Of a stretch of 64,000 nt of DNA, positions 1 through 9,286 are shown one piece after another. The position numbers and the translations under genes are program-made. Positions within the stretch are counted from its first letter, which is position 1. Every line of letters begins with the position of its first letter. The notes under the pieces were generated by a model. The model saw only the letters and a list, made by a program, of their open reading frames with translations, was not told where the DNA came from and did not search any database. Origin of the DNA: Paramoeba atlantica (Eukaryota > Discosea); NCBI GenBank assembly GCA_977017575.1, contig CDRNVI010000053.1, forward strand, positions 372,001 through 436,000, given 5' to 3'.

Positions 1-326
1 CACGTGGTTTGATTATTTGTCTGGATTTGACACAAGACGGAAATACGATAGGAGTCGGCATGGCCAGAATTTTTGTGTCACACGTACAGCAAATTCGTAA
101 ACGCCGTGGTCTCCGTATAGAAGATGAAATCGTGGTAGAATATTACACAACCTCTTCGCTGCTGAAAAACGTCTTTCGCGATTATGCTCATGTTGTAAAC
201 GGTACGATAAAAGTTCCGTGGGGCCCAGCCGTGCAAGGCAGCAACAAGGCTAAAATGATTGGATCAGAAGATCTCGCAATAGGAGACGAGGCCATAACAA
301 TTAGTCTGTATTGGCCCAGTAGATAA
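1..326 (+). CDS. IARS1: Isoleucyl-tRNA synthetase, cytosolic type, C-terminal end (partial)
   Basis: Open from the left edge to a TAA at 324-326, so only the last ~105 residues are present and the start lies outside the window. The residues resemble the C-terminal tail of eukaryotic/archaeal-type IleRS: a helix carrying VQQIRKRRGLRIEDEIVVEY, then HVVNGTIKVPW and a final LAIGDEAITISL strand. The human enzyme, from memory, has the same order (RIQKLRKKCNL, DEITVYYK, FIFTTIKAP, LKGSELEITL). The full enzyme charges tRNA-Ile in the cytosol; this part belongs to the C-terminal tRNA-binding appendix, not the catalytic domain. It is the first gene of the + strand array. The call rests on the tail alone, because the HIGH and KMSKS motifs are outside the window. 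Confidence 0.8.
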   Translation, partial: RGLIICLDLTQDGNTIGVGMARIFVSHVQQIRKRRGLRIEDEIVVEYYTTSSLLKNVFRDYAHVVNGTIKVPWGPAVQGSNKAKMIGSEDLAIGDEAITISLYWPSR

Positions 327-526
327 GATGTTAGATAAAAGTAAATTTACTCATTGACTCAATTTTTTTACGTAACAAAAACTCTGCTTTCTGATATCAA
401 GGCGGGATGTGAGATTGCAAAGGTACGTAATTTCGATGCATTATAGTTTATGGTCCTTAAATTAGCGTGTTTTAGGCTCCTTACATTTAAACTTTGCTCA
501 CAGTTTATCTTTACTTTCTTAGCTCA

Positions 527-736
527 ATGACGAATAATTACAATACTGTCATTGTTATTATTTTGTTAAGCCTATCTTATTGGCCAGTTCTAGTACTTTT
601 TATTTTAGTGACTCAATACGGCTCTAATGCTGAACATCCACTCCTGAATACTAGTTCGTTACCTTACTTATGCTTCCAATTGTACGACATTGTGATTAAA
701 AGCATGTTTTGCATACCAAATACATGGAATGTCTAA
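527..736 (+). CDS. Possible small membrane protein, 69 aa
   Basis: An ATG at 527 opens a 69-residue frame ending in TAA. Residues ~8-30 (VIVIILLSLSYWPVLVLFIL) would form one membrane span; the rest is polar with three cysteines. I recognise no family. It sits between IleRS and Kish on the same strand, about 200 bases from each, which fits the gene spacing here. Codon use is AT-rich, like the intergenic DNA, so it could be chance. It may also simply be untranslated sequence between two genes. Confidence 0.22.
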   Translation: MTNNYNTVIVIILLSLSYWPVLVLFILVTQYGSNAEHPLLNTSSLPYLCFQLYDIVIKSMFCIPNTWNV

Positions 737-932
737 GTAAACATTTATACCTGTAGGTGCACGTTCTGTACGACTACATACGAGTAAAAATGTTGTTAAG
801 CATCCCTCATTGTAATTAGAAAACATGTTCACTTAAGGGAATCAGGTCACATTTTTGTGGCAAATACCTCCGTACACAAATGTATACTGGGTATATAAAT
901 CTCTCGTTTTCTACTTAACTATTGTCCTGTGA

Positions 933-1154
933 ATGAGTGCTCTTTTTAACTTTGAAAGTCTTCTCTACGTAGTTCTTCTTACTATCTGCGCTTCAACGTA
1001 TGCAAAATCACTGCGAAACAGTCTTTTTGAGCGAGAATCTCCACATCTTTATCAAAGGTTTCTTTACAAATGCGCTATAGTAGGTGAAAGGCTAAGTCCA
1101 TGGGTCTCTTTAGGGTGTATCCTTATGGCCATAAGAGTCTTGTTTTACCGATAG
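933..1154 (+). CDS. TMEM167: Kish / TMEM167 family small membrane protein
   Basis: A 73-residue protein that can be matched almost position by position to Kish: MSALFNFESLLYVVLLTIC at the start, a basic loop, KCAIVGERLSPWVSL in the middle and ILMAIRVLFYR at the end. The human protein is 72 residues, so the gene is complete. Kish proteins have an N-terminal signal-like span and a second C-terminal span and act in the early secretory pathway (Golgi). The ATG at 933 matches the family's MSA start. Very little else could look like this, so confidence is high. Confidence 0.92.
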   Translation: MSALFNFESLLYVVLLTICASTYAKSLRNSLFERESPHLYQRFLYKCAIVGERLSPWVSLGCILMAIRVLFYR

Positions 1155-1411
1155 CAATACCATCGGTATTACTGATACTAAGTATCGGTCAGCTTTGCTG
1201 GCCAGTAACATCATTTTAAGGTGAGTTTCGGTCGTTCGGAAGCTTTTCTTTACCCTTTTCTTCACCGCACTTCAATTTGGGTAGTTGGATATGCAAGGAT
1301 ACTTTCATGAATAGTTTACTTATCCATAAGTCCAATATGAAACACAATTTGGACATTGTTTTGCGAAATGGAGAATACCACATAGAGATTCGATAGCTAT
1401 CTTTCACTTTA

Positions 1412-2545
1412 ATGTTGGGAAGAAATTCGAGCTCTTATGAACTACTGCCCTTGGAGTGGTATCTTCGAATCATCAACCGGTCGTTGCCTGAATGTTTTGG
1501 ATCTCTATTACGAATGAGACAACGCGTACAATCGGGCAACAAATCAATGAATCACTCATATATCAAGAGTTCGTTTCGACGCGAGAGCGATCTCAGCATG
1601 CGAATTGTACTGTGGTCGTTGGGAATATTTCGTTATCAACCGTACCTGCGCTGTATATTTATGCATAACACCCTGAAAGCCTATCGAGATGGAATAAATG
1701 ATGCTTTGGCAATTGCCTTACATCTCTTGTGGGATCTTTACAATGATAATACGAATTTAATTTCCCGGTGGGAGGCGACTTGTCGTTTAACGTTAGTACA
1801 CGAAAATAATATTTCCGTTTCCTTGGGCAATTCTGAGGACGGCAGTTCATTGGTTCCGACATCGACCTTTGAGCAAGTACATGTGTCCCCAAATATCAGT
1901 GATAGAGAGGATTCATGTAGAAGCGATGAGTATTCATGTGACGCGGAAGACACCCAATCGTCAGGGATTGTCCCTTCCGAATTACCTACGCGTGCGGAAT
2001 TATTCGACACTATTGATGTAACCTCATGTAAAAACGATAATAAATATGAAAGTCTTAAGAATACTGATGGCGTTCTCTTTGCTCTGATCTCTCTGCGACA
2101 CATCGCGTTTCGAAAGCTGTTTTCGATGGCACCGCAACCCAGTCTTTTTATCGCACCCTCGAATTGTCCATTTGCCGGGCTGGGGCTATTCCTATGTGGC
2201 AGCGTCGCGCCGAATACTTTCCTGGGAGATTACATCGGTGAGTCTATGCGGAGCGACGAAGCCCAATTCGTTTCTTACGCCCTCGAGCAGTCGGCGAACA
2301 ATATTGTAGATGCAACTCGTCTGCGGTGCTCTGCTTCAATGGCAAACGACTACCGTGATGGACGGCCGAATACGACACCGAACGCCCGCCTCTGTACGTC
2401 GAGTGCCAAGGCGACAACCACACTAAGAAGTACTCGATGGATTAAGGATGAAGAGATACTTATTAATTACGGGCCAGACGTCCGTCATTACCCAAAAAAA
2501 TGCATCGGAATCATTCAAAGAACACGAGGTGAAATCTTATTATGA
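1412..2545 (+). CDS. SET-domain protein 1
   Basis: A 377-residue protein. Residues ~245-355 read as a SET methyltransferase fold: GLGLFLCGSVAPNTFLGDYI at the start, then YALE, a NIVDATRLRCSASMANDY segment in the place of the usual cofactor-binding NH motif region, and DEEILINYGPD near the end, the equivalent of GEELTYDYG. The first ~240 residues have no recognisable domain and include an acidic serine-rich stretch (~140-200). SET enzymes transfer methyl groups from S-adenosylmethionine to lysines in histones or other proteins; the substrate cannot be deduced here. The canonical RFxNHS is weak (SASMAND), so activity is uncertain. Two more SET proteins occur at 14.5 and 31.2 kb. Confidence 0.72.
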   Translation: MLGRNSSSYELLPLEWYLRIINRSLPECFGSLLRMRQRVQSGNKSMNHSYIKSSFRRESDLSMRIVLWSLGIFRYQPYLRCIFMHNTLKAYRDGINDALAIALHLLWDLYNDNTNLISRWEATCRLTLVHENNISVSLGNSEDGSSLVPTSTFEQVHVSPNISDREDSCRSDEYSCDAEDTQSSGIVPSELPTRAELFDTIDVTSCKNDNKYESLKNTDGVLFALISLRHIAFRKLFSMAPQPSLFIAPSNCPFAGLGLFLCGSVAPNTFLGDYIGESMRSDEAQFVSYALEQSANNIVDATRLRCSASMANDYRDGRPNTTPNARLCTSSAKATTTLRSTRWIKDEEILINYGPDVRHYPKKCIGIIQRTRGEILL

Positions 2546-3102
2546 TGCCTGAACTAGAGGAAAAGACAATACTATTAAAAAACTATGATAATGTGTTCTG
2601 ATCTGTTTTACTTCGGATTTATTTCTTATCCAAATGTTTTTATTCATGGTTTTACTTCTTGCATTGGTTTTTGGGGGTTGCGCTCCTACTTGATTCAAAT
2701 TAGTTTTTACGCTTGCCTTTGATTTGGTTACTTTTTTACTGAAGCGCCGTTTCTTGATTAGGTATGGCCGTTTTTTCTGCTCTCAGGGGCTTGGAAATGT
2801 AGGAAGTGGGGGATGAGTGGGGTTTACAAAAGAAATGTAGTATAACAAAGCAAGCTCTGCGTTGCCAAAAGCTTTCCAGCAATAGACGTACCCCCCTTAG
2901 TACACTTCATACCACCTGAGTGGTGGAAATTATCATTCGCTGAAACAAAACAAGTGATATATGCTTTCTATAGAAATGTCAGTACGTTTATTTATTCAAC
3001 TGCATCAAAGAAATATGTCTGTTATTACAGAAATATTAAAGAAATATCACTGTTATTATTCCTACGTATTATTCCTACTGCACTAAATATTCCTGTTTTA
3101 GT
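2546..3102 (+). other. Intergenic stretch, no gene seen
   Basis: AT-rich DNA with T-runs around 2600-2760. Presumably the 3' untranslated region of the SET gene plus spacer; nothing conserved was recognised. Confidence 0.5.
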
Positions 3103-3294
3103 ATGGGGCGAAGTAACAACCAGAGGCGAAGAACGGCAAAAAGGACAGGACGTCCGTTGCTTCTCAAGAAAACGAAATCAAAGTGGAAGAAACTTGCCGC
3201 ACAAAGTTCCTCAGAAAAATTTAAAAATTCCCGTCTTCGTAAAGGGTATACCAAGAACGAGAAAGGACGCGTCAAAAAAAGGAAGTATACTTAG
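3103..3294 (+). CDS. Possible small very basic protein, 63 aa
   Basis: An ATG at 3103 opens a 63-residue frame in which more than a third of residues are Lys or Arg (MGRSNNQRRRTAKRTGRP at the start, EKGRVKKRKYT at the end). That composition fits a small nucleolar or ribosomal protein, but I could not match it to eL29, eL39, eL41, bL34 or bL35. It is on the same strand as all neighbours, with a pyrimidine-containing stretch upstream. A purine-rich spacer can produce such a frame by chance, and another frame (2954-3379) overlaps it, so this is a weak call. Confidence 0.35.
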   Translation: MGRSNNQRRRTAKRTGRPLLLKKTKSKWKKLAAQSSSEKFKNSRLRKGYTKNEKGRVKKRKYT

Positions 3295-3540
3295 CTCCAT
3301 CCGCTGCATTCGCATAAAGCACCTCGGAAGATTCCATGACTCGAACTTCATAAATATCTTCCTTCGCCTGATGCTGTGACGGTCAATAGGGATTGGGGAA
3401 GTTTGAATGCGAACGCACAATTTTTCTGGTATTCCAGTGTTCTTACATAAAGTGTATGTGTTCATGACGTTGTTTTATGACCTAACTAGTAGGCGTTGTT
3501 TTACGGCATATTTGATATTTTATATGGTTTTTGTAGGTTC

Positions 3541-3605
3541 AAAGCTTTATAAATAATATTTTCTTATAATATTTTCCTATAATGTTTCCTATAATATTTC
3601 CTATA
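3541..3605. repeat. Short tandem repeat around TATAATATTTCCTA units
   Basis: Several imperfect copies of an ATAATATTTTCCTAT-like 14-15 base unit. The same units resume at 5146-5180, so the element at 3606-5145 sits inside this tract, which marks the empty site. Confidence 0.7.
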
Positions 3606-5145
3606 CTGTGACCCCCCCTTTAATAGAGACACCCCCTCAGACCCCCCTTTAATGGAGACAAAATTAGGGGAAGAATTTTTTGGATGGAGCTATTTTTTTT
3701 TTGGGGGGGGGGGGCGAAGTGGATAAGAAAATTTGGATTGTCCCTTAAAAAGAGAAGAAAAATTAGAATTCACTGAACATTCTATTTGTCGCTTCGTTAA
3801 ATGCGGTGGTTGTTTTCAAAATAGACTGCCGGGGAGGGAGCGGAGTTGAGGACGGCGCCTATTTCGTCCGACTGACAATTATGTAGGGAGGTGAATTCAC
3901 TATCTTTTCCCAGAACTGACAAATAAACAGGGGGTGGGCGGTGACAAATAGATGTATGTAGGGGGGTGACGATAGATGTACATAGTTGCTATATACAGCA
4001 TATATACTGCATAGATGTATCATAGTTGCTATATACAGTTGCTATATATAGTTGCTATATGTAGATGAACCCCTCCTACCCTGGAGCTGTTAATTATTGA
4101 CTTCCTCTTATAGGAGGATAAGTCAGATGTGTGCCCTCTATGGTTGAGATTACTCCTGTGTTGGCACAGATGCTTCGAGCATCAGCATTCGCACAGCGGA
4201 CCTAGGCTGGAACTAGGGGGCTGGAACTAGGCTGGAACTACTACTACTATATAGATAAGGGGTTGGGGGTATGATCTCGTGTGATCTCACGTGATCTCGC
4301 ATTAACTCGCGTGATCTCGTCTTGGGCCTAACCCGCAGCCCCTCAAATGTAGGGGGGATAAAATCCTTTGGAAGGCAGAGTGCGGAATTTCAACCGCGGC
4401 TCTCGAATATCCGTTGTTTCTTAATAGTCAGAGCGTCATGTAACCCCTGAAACCGCACTCTCGATGGCAAAGTGACCGCTCCAAGGAAAAAGAGCAAGTA
4501 TGCACCCATTTTACCAAAAATAAGAACCATTCTATTTTTTAACGTATAGTGGTTTCAATTGAACTTCCCCCCGGCGGAATTCGAACAAAAGCTTTTTTGT
4601 CCGTTTTTGCTCATTTTTGTTGCAAACGAGAGATCTCGTTTCGCTAGTGAAGCGCTTTGGCACCTTTTTTTCCCTAGTGCTCATATGGTGACCCGAAAAA
4701 CAGCCAAAACAAAATTCTTGATGAATACGAACCTTGGAAGGAAGTCTAAAACCATATGTTTCTGACCCAGGGGGTACCAGGGGGTCCCTACAAAAAAAGG
4801 GCAGCAAATCGCTTAACCAGGAAAACGAAATCTATCCAATGCTGCGAAAAAGAAGAAAAACTGATAAAAAAACTCAAAATTCCGCGGCGGGGAAGATATC
4901 TTGAAACCACTCTACTTTTGTTCCTCACCACGTTTTCGCATTAACACGACTTTTGTTGACACAACATTTGTCGCCTCGACTTTTGTTGAGATAACTTTTT
5001 AGCCCCCTGTAAGGAAAGGCTTCTGAAACTGAGGCGCCGCGAAGCGGCGCCGATTTTTTTTTCCTGTTTCGGATTTTCATTTCATCCCCCCCTTTAATAG
5101 AGACAAATGACGAAATTGTGTCTACATTAAAGGGGGGGGTCACAG
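3606..5145. mobile_element. TA-flanked inverted-repeat DNA element, non-autonomous, 1540 bp
   Basis: The ends are inverted: left CTGTGACCCCCCCTTTAAT, right the reverse complement ATTAAAGGGGGGGGTCACAG, with related AGAC/GTCT sequence just inside. Both ends are bordered by TA (3604-3605 and 5146-5147), the target duplication of Tc1/mariner-type elements, and both flanks belong to one interrupted tandem repeat. Inside are a G-run at 3703-3714, a TTCGTTAAA-type repeat at 3793, short repeats of GTTGCTATATA (3980-4060) and GGCTGGAACTA (4205-4245), and a perfect GC-rich hairpin at 5033-5051. No transposase is visible, so it would need one supplied in trans. An inner copy of the C-run/TTTAAT motif near each end (3642, 5087) shows the terminal motif is repeated. 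Confidence 0.8.
5033..5051. repeat. Perfect GC-rich hairpin GGCGCCGC-GAA-GCGGCGCC
   Basis: Eight-base perfect stem with a three-base loop, followed by a T-run. The identical stem with loop TGC occurs at 47782-47800 in opposite orientation next to an A-run, so it is probably a module shared by two transposable elements. Confidence 0.7.
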
Positions 5146-5215
5146 TAATATTTCCTATAACATTTCCTATAATATTTTTGACAGAGATTATCAGCATATT
5201 TGTTTCTACTATAAA

Positions 5216-5515
5216 ATGGTCTATACCAGTTGGAAGTGCGATCGTTACCTTATTTTCGCACCGAAATATCACGCGTCCTGGCAAGCCATGCCCATGATCG
5301 GCTACTTTGTAAGTGGTGTACTGGTGTGGAAATACTTCGCATTCAACACTGAGGAAACAGAAAGACGCAATGCGTGGTGGAGCGGATATCCCTGGTGGAG
5401 AGACCCCATAACATTGCGAAAGGAAGTGAAATACAAGCAAATGATTAGAGACAATGATGTGGATATATCCGAGGCAAAGTGGACGGGGGTAGAGAAAAGC
5501 AAACTGGTTCATTGA
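5216..5515 (+). CDS. Small single-pass membrane protein, 99 aa, unknown
   Basis: An ATG at 5216 opens a 99-residue frame ending at TGA 5513-5515. Residues ~22-42 (SWQAMPMIGYFVSGVLVWKY) form one membrane span, followed by an aromatic- and charge-rich tail with AWWSGYPWWRDP. A short N-terminus, one span and a Trp-rich soluble tail are common in accessory subunits of mitochondrial respiratory complexes, but I could not match a named subunit, so this is only a suggestion. It begins about 70 bases after the inserted element, so that element may lie in its 5' region. Confidence 0.55.
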   Translation: MVYTSWKCDRYLIFAPKYHASWQAMPMIGYFVSGVLVWKYFAFNTEETERRNAWWSGYPWWRDPITLRKEVKYKQMIRDNDVDISEAKWTGVEKSKLVH

Positions 5516-5810
5516 ACCAGCCGCCATACTTTGACGGAACCGGAGGAGATGGTGGGTACGCTCAGGTGGGTAGGGTATTTGTAAAAAGGTGTGAAACAGA
5601 GACTGGAAGTTGGAAAACTCAATTACGATTTCGAAAACGCTATACACGCTGTATACAATTTTGCTAACGTTTACCAGGATGAAACAATTCTTGAAAACCT
5701 CCTTTTGGTTTCTTTGGAATTGGTTTCTTTAGTGTTGCAGCTTGTAAGAAAACATCACGCTTTTTATGTCTAGCTTAAAATTTACTTTTCTCTTGTATTT
5801 TACATAAAGA

Positions 5811-6227
5811 ATGGTAGGCTGCAAAGGAGCCAAGGCGAACAAATTTCGTATCACACTGGGTCTCCCCGTTGGGGCGATTATGAACTGCAGTGACAATACG
5901 GGGGCGCGCAATCTATATATTATTGCCGTAAAGGGAATCCGTGGTCGGCTTAACAGACTGCCCGCCGCCGCAGTCGGCGACGTCGTATTGGCCACAGTAA
6001 AGAGCGGCAAACCGGAACTCCGCAAGAAAGTGCTCCCTGCGGTGGTCATACGGCAACGACAAAAGTGGAGACGGAAGGACGGCACCGTGATCTACTTTGA
6101 GGACAACGCAGGAGTGATTGTGAATCCGAAGGGGGAGATGAAGGGATCAGGTATTGCCGGGCCTGTGGCAAAGGAATGTGCTGATCTCTGGCCGAAGATC
6201 TCGACAAATGCACCTGCAATAGTGTAA
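5811..6227 (+). CDS. RPL23: 60S ribosomal protein L23 (uL14)
   Basis: A 138-residue protein that is clearly eukaryotic uL14: [33 protein letters not shown], then [20 protein letters not shown], the [15 protein letters not shown] segment, [20 protein letters not shown] and [14 protein letters not shown]. Length matches the family (140 in human). uL14 sits at the subunit interface of the large ribosomal subunit near the factor-binding site. Codon use is more GC-rich than in neighbours, as expected of a highly expressed gene. A pyrimidine-rich stretch followed by ATAAAG lies just before the ATG, a plausible trans-splice acceptor. Confidence 0.96.
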   Translation: MVGCKGAKANKFRITLGLPVGAIMNCSDNTGARNLYIIAVKGIRGRLNRLPAAAVGDVVLATVKSGKPELRKKVLPAVVIRQRQKWRRKDGTVIYFEDNAGVIVNPKGEMKGSGIAGPVAKECADLWPKISTNAPAIV

Positions 6228-6490
6228 TTATTGCAAGTAGAAAGTATCGAAGTAGTGAAAATTGCTCACCTAAATTAGCGCAAAAGGAAGGAGAAAGAAT
6301 AAAATGAAGGGAAGGAAGGGAAGGAACAGCAATACGTTCCATACTATACCAATACTATACCAGCATATCATTTACTGTATCGATATTTGAACACTGATTG
6401 CAAACTGTTTTGCAAATCGTGAATGAAGTCATCTAAAAAAATTCGGACTTGTCTTAGATCGTTACACGTATTACATTGCACAGAATACAA

Positions 6491-6514
6491 TTTATTTCCC
6501 TTATTCTTGTTAAG
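6491..6514 (+). promoter_or_regulatory. Putative trans-splice acceptor for QDPR
   Basis: A pyrimidine-rich run ending in TTAAG lies ~27 bases before the ATG at 6541. This polypyrimidine-plus-AG layout is what kinetoplastids use for spliced-leader addition; mRNA ends are not visible from DNA. Confidence 0.4.
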
Positions 6515-6540
6515 GAGTTTTTGGAAAATTCTTTCACTAC

Positions 6541-7242
6541 ATGTCGAAATCTGTTTTAATTTACGGTGGTTGCGGAGCCCTAGGTAGGGCATGTGTAACA
6601 CACTTCGTCAGTAAGGGATGGAATACTATCAGCGCGGACATCCATGAAAATTCGGAAGCGTCTTCTAATGTTATTGTTCCTTCATTTCGTTTCGCTACAA
6701 CGAACACTGAGCTTGACGATTTCTTTTCTGCGATGCCTGAGCTTCATTGTATACTGAATGTGGCGGGAGGCTGGCAGGGTGGCAGTGCTGCCTCAAAGCA
6801 TTTGGTGCGCAATGTCGATTTGTCGTACACTCAGAGCGTTGTGAGTTCCACATACTGTACGGAAATAGCGGCACGTAAGCTCTTGGGAGGTGGGTTATTG
6901 TTGCTTCCCGGCGCCGCTGCGGCACTTCAGCCGACTCCGAAAATGTTAGGCTACGGGATGGGAAAAGCAGCAGTTCATCATCTCGTACGTAGCTTGGCCG
7001 AACCCGAATCCTGCGGACTGCGTGTAAACTGTTGCACGATCGGGTTGCTGCCTATTACCCTCGACACAGCGCAGAATCGTGCTTCGATGCCAAATGCAGA
7101 TTTCAATGAGTGGACACCCTTGAACGAGGTGGCATGGGTGGTGCAGCAGTGGGCGGCCGACCCTGAGACCCGTCCGCAAAGCGGTAGTCTGGCTGTATTT
7201 CGAACACGAGAGGGGCGAACTCGTGTGGCATATGAGCAGTAA
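6541..7242 (+). CDS. QDPR: Dihydropteridine reductase (short-chain dehydrogenase)
   Basis: A 233-residue short-chain dehydrogenase that follows human QDPR closely: VLIYGGCGALGRACV (dinucleotide-binding glycines), a LHCILNVAGGWQGGSA segment, LLLLPGAAAALQPTPKMLGY, then active-site Y138-G-M-G-K142, and LPITLDTAQNRASMPNADF with EWTPLNEVA. The enzyme regenerates tetrahydrobiopterin from quinonoid dihydrobiopterin with NADH in the cytosol. Length matches the family (~240), so the gene is complete. Trypanosomatids are pterin auxotrophs with such salvage enzymes, which fits the inferred lineage but does not prove it. Confidence 0.92.
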   Translation: MSKSVLIYGGCGALGRACVTHFVSKGWNTISADIHENSEASSNVIVPSFRFATTNTELDDFFSAMPELHCILNVAGGWQGGSAASKHLVRNVDLSYTQSVVSSTYCTEIAARKLLGGGLLLLPGAAAALQPTPKMLGYGMGKAAVHHLVRSLAEPESCGLRVNCCTIGLLPITLDTAQNRASMPNADFNEWTPLNEVAWVVQQWAADPETRPQSGSLAVFRTREGRTRVAYEQ

Positions 7243-7766
7243 AAAGCTTTACGCCGATCAATTTCTTTTCTTTTGATTCGCACTACGCAATCAGTGCAAG
7301 TACGCGCAATTCATAGATGATGGCCTACTCTTCTATTAATGTACACTACTTGGGCAATATGCTGGCGTGTGTAGAGGTGCTGATGGAGCCTTTTCTAGTT
7401 TTTGATACGCTTCGTATTGTTATATCGTATGCCATGCTATGTATTTATTTTAAATAAATACATAAATTAATACATAAATTAATACATAAATAAATTCTTT
7501 GTGTCCCTTGTCTAAAGGTCGTATGCTAAATCCATCGTTGCACCCTGAATGTAAAGTGAAGTTCAGTATTCATCTTATTCGGAATTTCATTTCCTCGTAA
7601 AAGCGTATTGTACATATTGTATATCAGTTTGTACCATTTACACCACTTACTCTTCTTTCGAATTTTAATAGGTTATTTATGAAGATATTTCTGTTCGAAA
7701 ATTCGTGTACGCACTTACTTACACCGTGCCGTTTCGCCAAAACCAGGGGCACTATAACTTATAATA
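7243..7766. other. Intergenic stretch with AT-rich microrepeat
   Basis: No gene seen. At 7440-7495 there is a tandem run of ATACATAAATTA-like units. The rest is AT-rich spacer up to the MITE. Confidence 0.5.
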
Positions 7767-8114
7767 CAGTGCGTGGTGTTACTACGGGACGGGTTAATTA
7801 CGGGACGGGTTAATTACGGGACGGGTTAATTACGGGACAATATGGGGGTCGGGTCATATATTTGGAATGGGACAAAAGAACTACAAGTGTAGCTCCCAAA
7901 TCACAGAGCGCGCAAGTTATCAAGCACACATAAAAATGTTTTTGTAAGATAAGGGAACGAAAAAGGAGACAAGTAAAGGAAGATAATGGAAAGAAAAAGG
8001 TATATTAGGGCCTTGAAAAAAAAGGAGAATTAAAGGACGGTTAATTACGGGACACTTTGGCCTTGATGGGGGGTGTCCCTTAATTAACCCGTCCCGTAAT
8101 AAGGCCCCGCACTG
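7767..8114. mobile_element. TA-flanked MITE, 348 bp, with internal CGGGACGGGTTAATTA repeats
   Basis: Left end CAGTGCGTGGTGTTACTACG and right end (reverse complement) CAGTGCGGGGCCTTATTACG are inverted and both continue into GGACGGGTTAATTA. TA borders both sides (7765-7766 and 8115-8116). Just inside the left end the unit TTACGGGACGGGTTAA repeats about four times (7780-7840). No coding capacity. The CAGTG start and TA duplication place it with Tc1/mariner-type non-autonomous elements. Confidence 0.82.
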
Positions 8115-8287
8115 TACGTGGTTTACAATAAGTGGGAGGAGCACACTACTATATATACTTTGATAAATTTTATAATTAAGCTGAAGCTACTGCATTTGTA
8201 GAGTACTTGCCCCACATGACCAGCTCTCTTATTTTTTGATGCACTTCGAAATCAACTATATCACCGTTTGTTGATCTATTTCGACTG

Positions 8288-8947
8288 ATGACGAATTATT
8301 CTGATGGGCGGTGGACCCCTGAGGAACTTGCCGTTTTGCAGACCGTATTTAGTGATGTATCACAAATTAAGCTGATGGATCTGGTCGAGGAAGCTAGAAT
8401 ACAACTCGTGCAGCAGCTTCGCTCGTATCGCGATCCAAAACGAATAAAGGCTTATTTTCTATTGTTCTCACGTCGCATGAAAAGAACTACGAGCTCGATC
8501 GTTTCTCAAGCACCCATACGAAATCGTCATGCTCCATCAATATATAGCGAGAAGGAAGAAACCGAATCCCCAAGGGATGAGATGAGCGTGGAAGCAGGCG
8601 TCAAATTTTCCATCTCTTCGCGCTCTGTGCCTGTGACTGCTGCGCGATCACGTCCCTGTTTGCTACATTGTAAATTAGGTCACGTTCTGCGACTTGATCG
8701 CATGGAAAGTGGGGAACTTGAAGTATATTTGAACCTTATTTACCAAGCATTGCTTAATCATAAAAGCAAAAGAGAAATCGGTACTGCGACAGTCGACGTG
8801 CTAGACGAAATTATGAGATTGTTCCCCGAGTTCTGTGTATATGCTGAAACACCTTACATTCTGAAGGAATTTCTGAAAAAAATGTGCAGGCAGATCGACA
8901 GAAATGGAAATGTTGGACTTGTTGATTTCGCATTTAGCAATTGTTAG
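8288..8947 (+). CDS. Unknown protein, 219 aa, SANT-like N-terminus
   Basis: The ATG at 8288 gives 219 residues. Residues ~6-70 (DGRWTPEELAVLQTVFSDVS ... FLLFSRRMKR) have the WTPEE opening and helical pattern of Myb/SANT modules, but the remaining spaced tryptophans are absent, so the resemblance is weak. The middle (~70-125) is Ser/Arg-rich and probably disordered. The C-terminal ~85 residues are helical with regular leucines (LDRMESGELEVYLNLIYQAL, VLDEIMRLFPEFCVY). A nuclear role is possible from the N-terminus only; I do not assign a function. Confidence 0.65.
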   Translation: MTNYSDGRWTPEELAVLQTVFSDVSQIKLMDLVEEARIQLVQQLRSYRDPKRIKAYFLLFSRRMKRTTSSIVSQAPIRNRHAPSIYSEKEETESPRDEMSVEAGVKFSISSRSVPVTAARSRPCLLHCKLGHVLRLDRMESGELEVYLNLIYQALLNHKSKREIGTATVDVLDEIMRLFPEFCVYAETPYILKEFLKKMCRQIDRNGNVGLVDFAFSNC

Positions 8948-9286
8948 GTGAAAACATTTTTGGGAACACGCTAATTATGAAAGTAGACACTACATGTGCA
9001 CTATGTGCACTATTTTTCTTGTGTTTCGATCTTATACTGTAGATCGAAAGATGGCATAGTTAACACTAGTTCACCTAGTACTAGTTCACTTAAAAAGTTG
9101 ATCGCGGCTCTCAACGTGCGTATAAACCTTTGAGTGTTCAAAGGCTTTTTTACAAGAAACATATGAAGGAAGAGATATTAATTAAACGTCAATTTTATGG
9201 TTCGGAAACGTTGGCTGCACTCTTGGTTCATGTACAACTATTTTAGAGCGCGTTGCTATGGTGAACTGAAAACTGTGGGATAATCT
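8948..9286. other. Intergenic stretch, nothing recognised
   Basis: Contains short direct repeats (ATGTGCACTATGTGCACTAT near 8993, ACTAGTTCACCTAGTACTAG near 9065). No coding or RNA gene seen. Confidence 0.5.

Noticed and set aside
3606-5145. Transposase gene in the 1540-bp element
   Set aside because: All frames inside are under 100 residues and none shows DDE-type motifs; the element is non-autonomous as far as I can see.
4925-5647. 240-residue minus-strand frame
   Set aside because: It overlaps the end of the mobile element and the small membrane protein gene on the + strand, and its sequence resembles no family. It is most likely a shadow frame.
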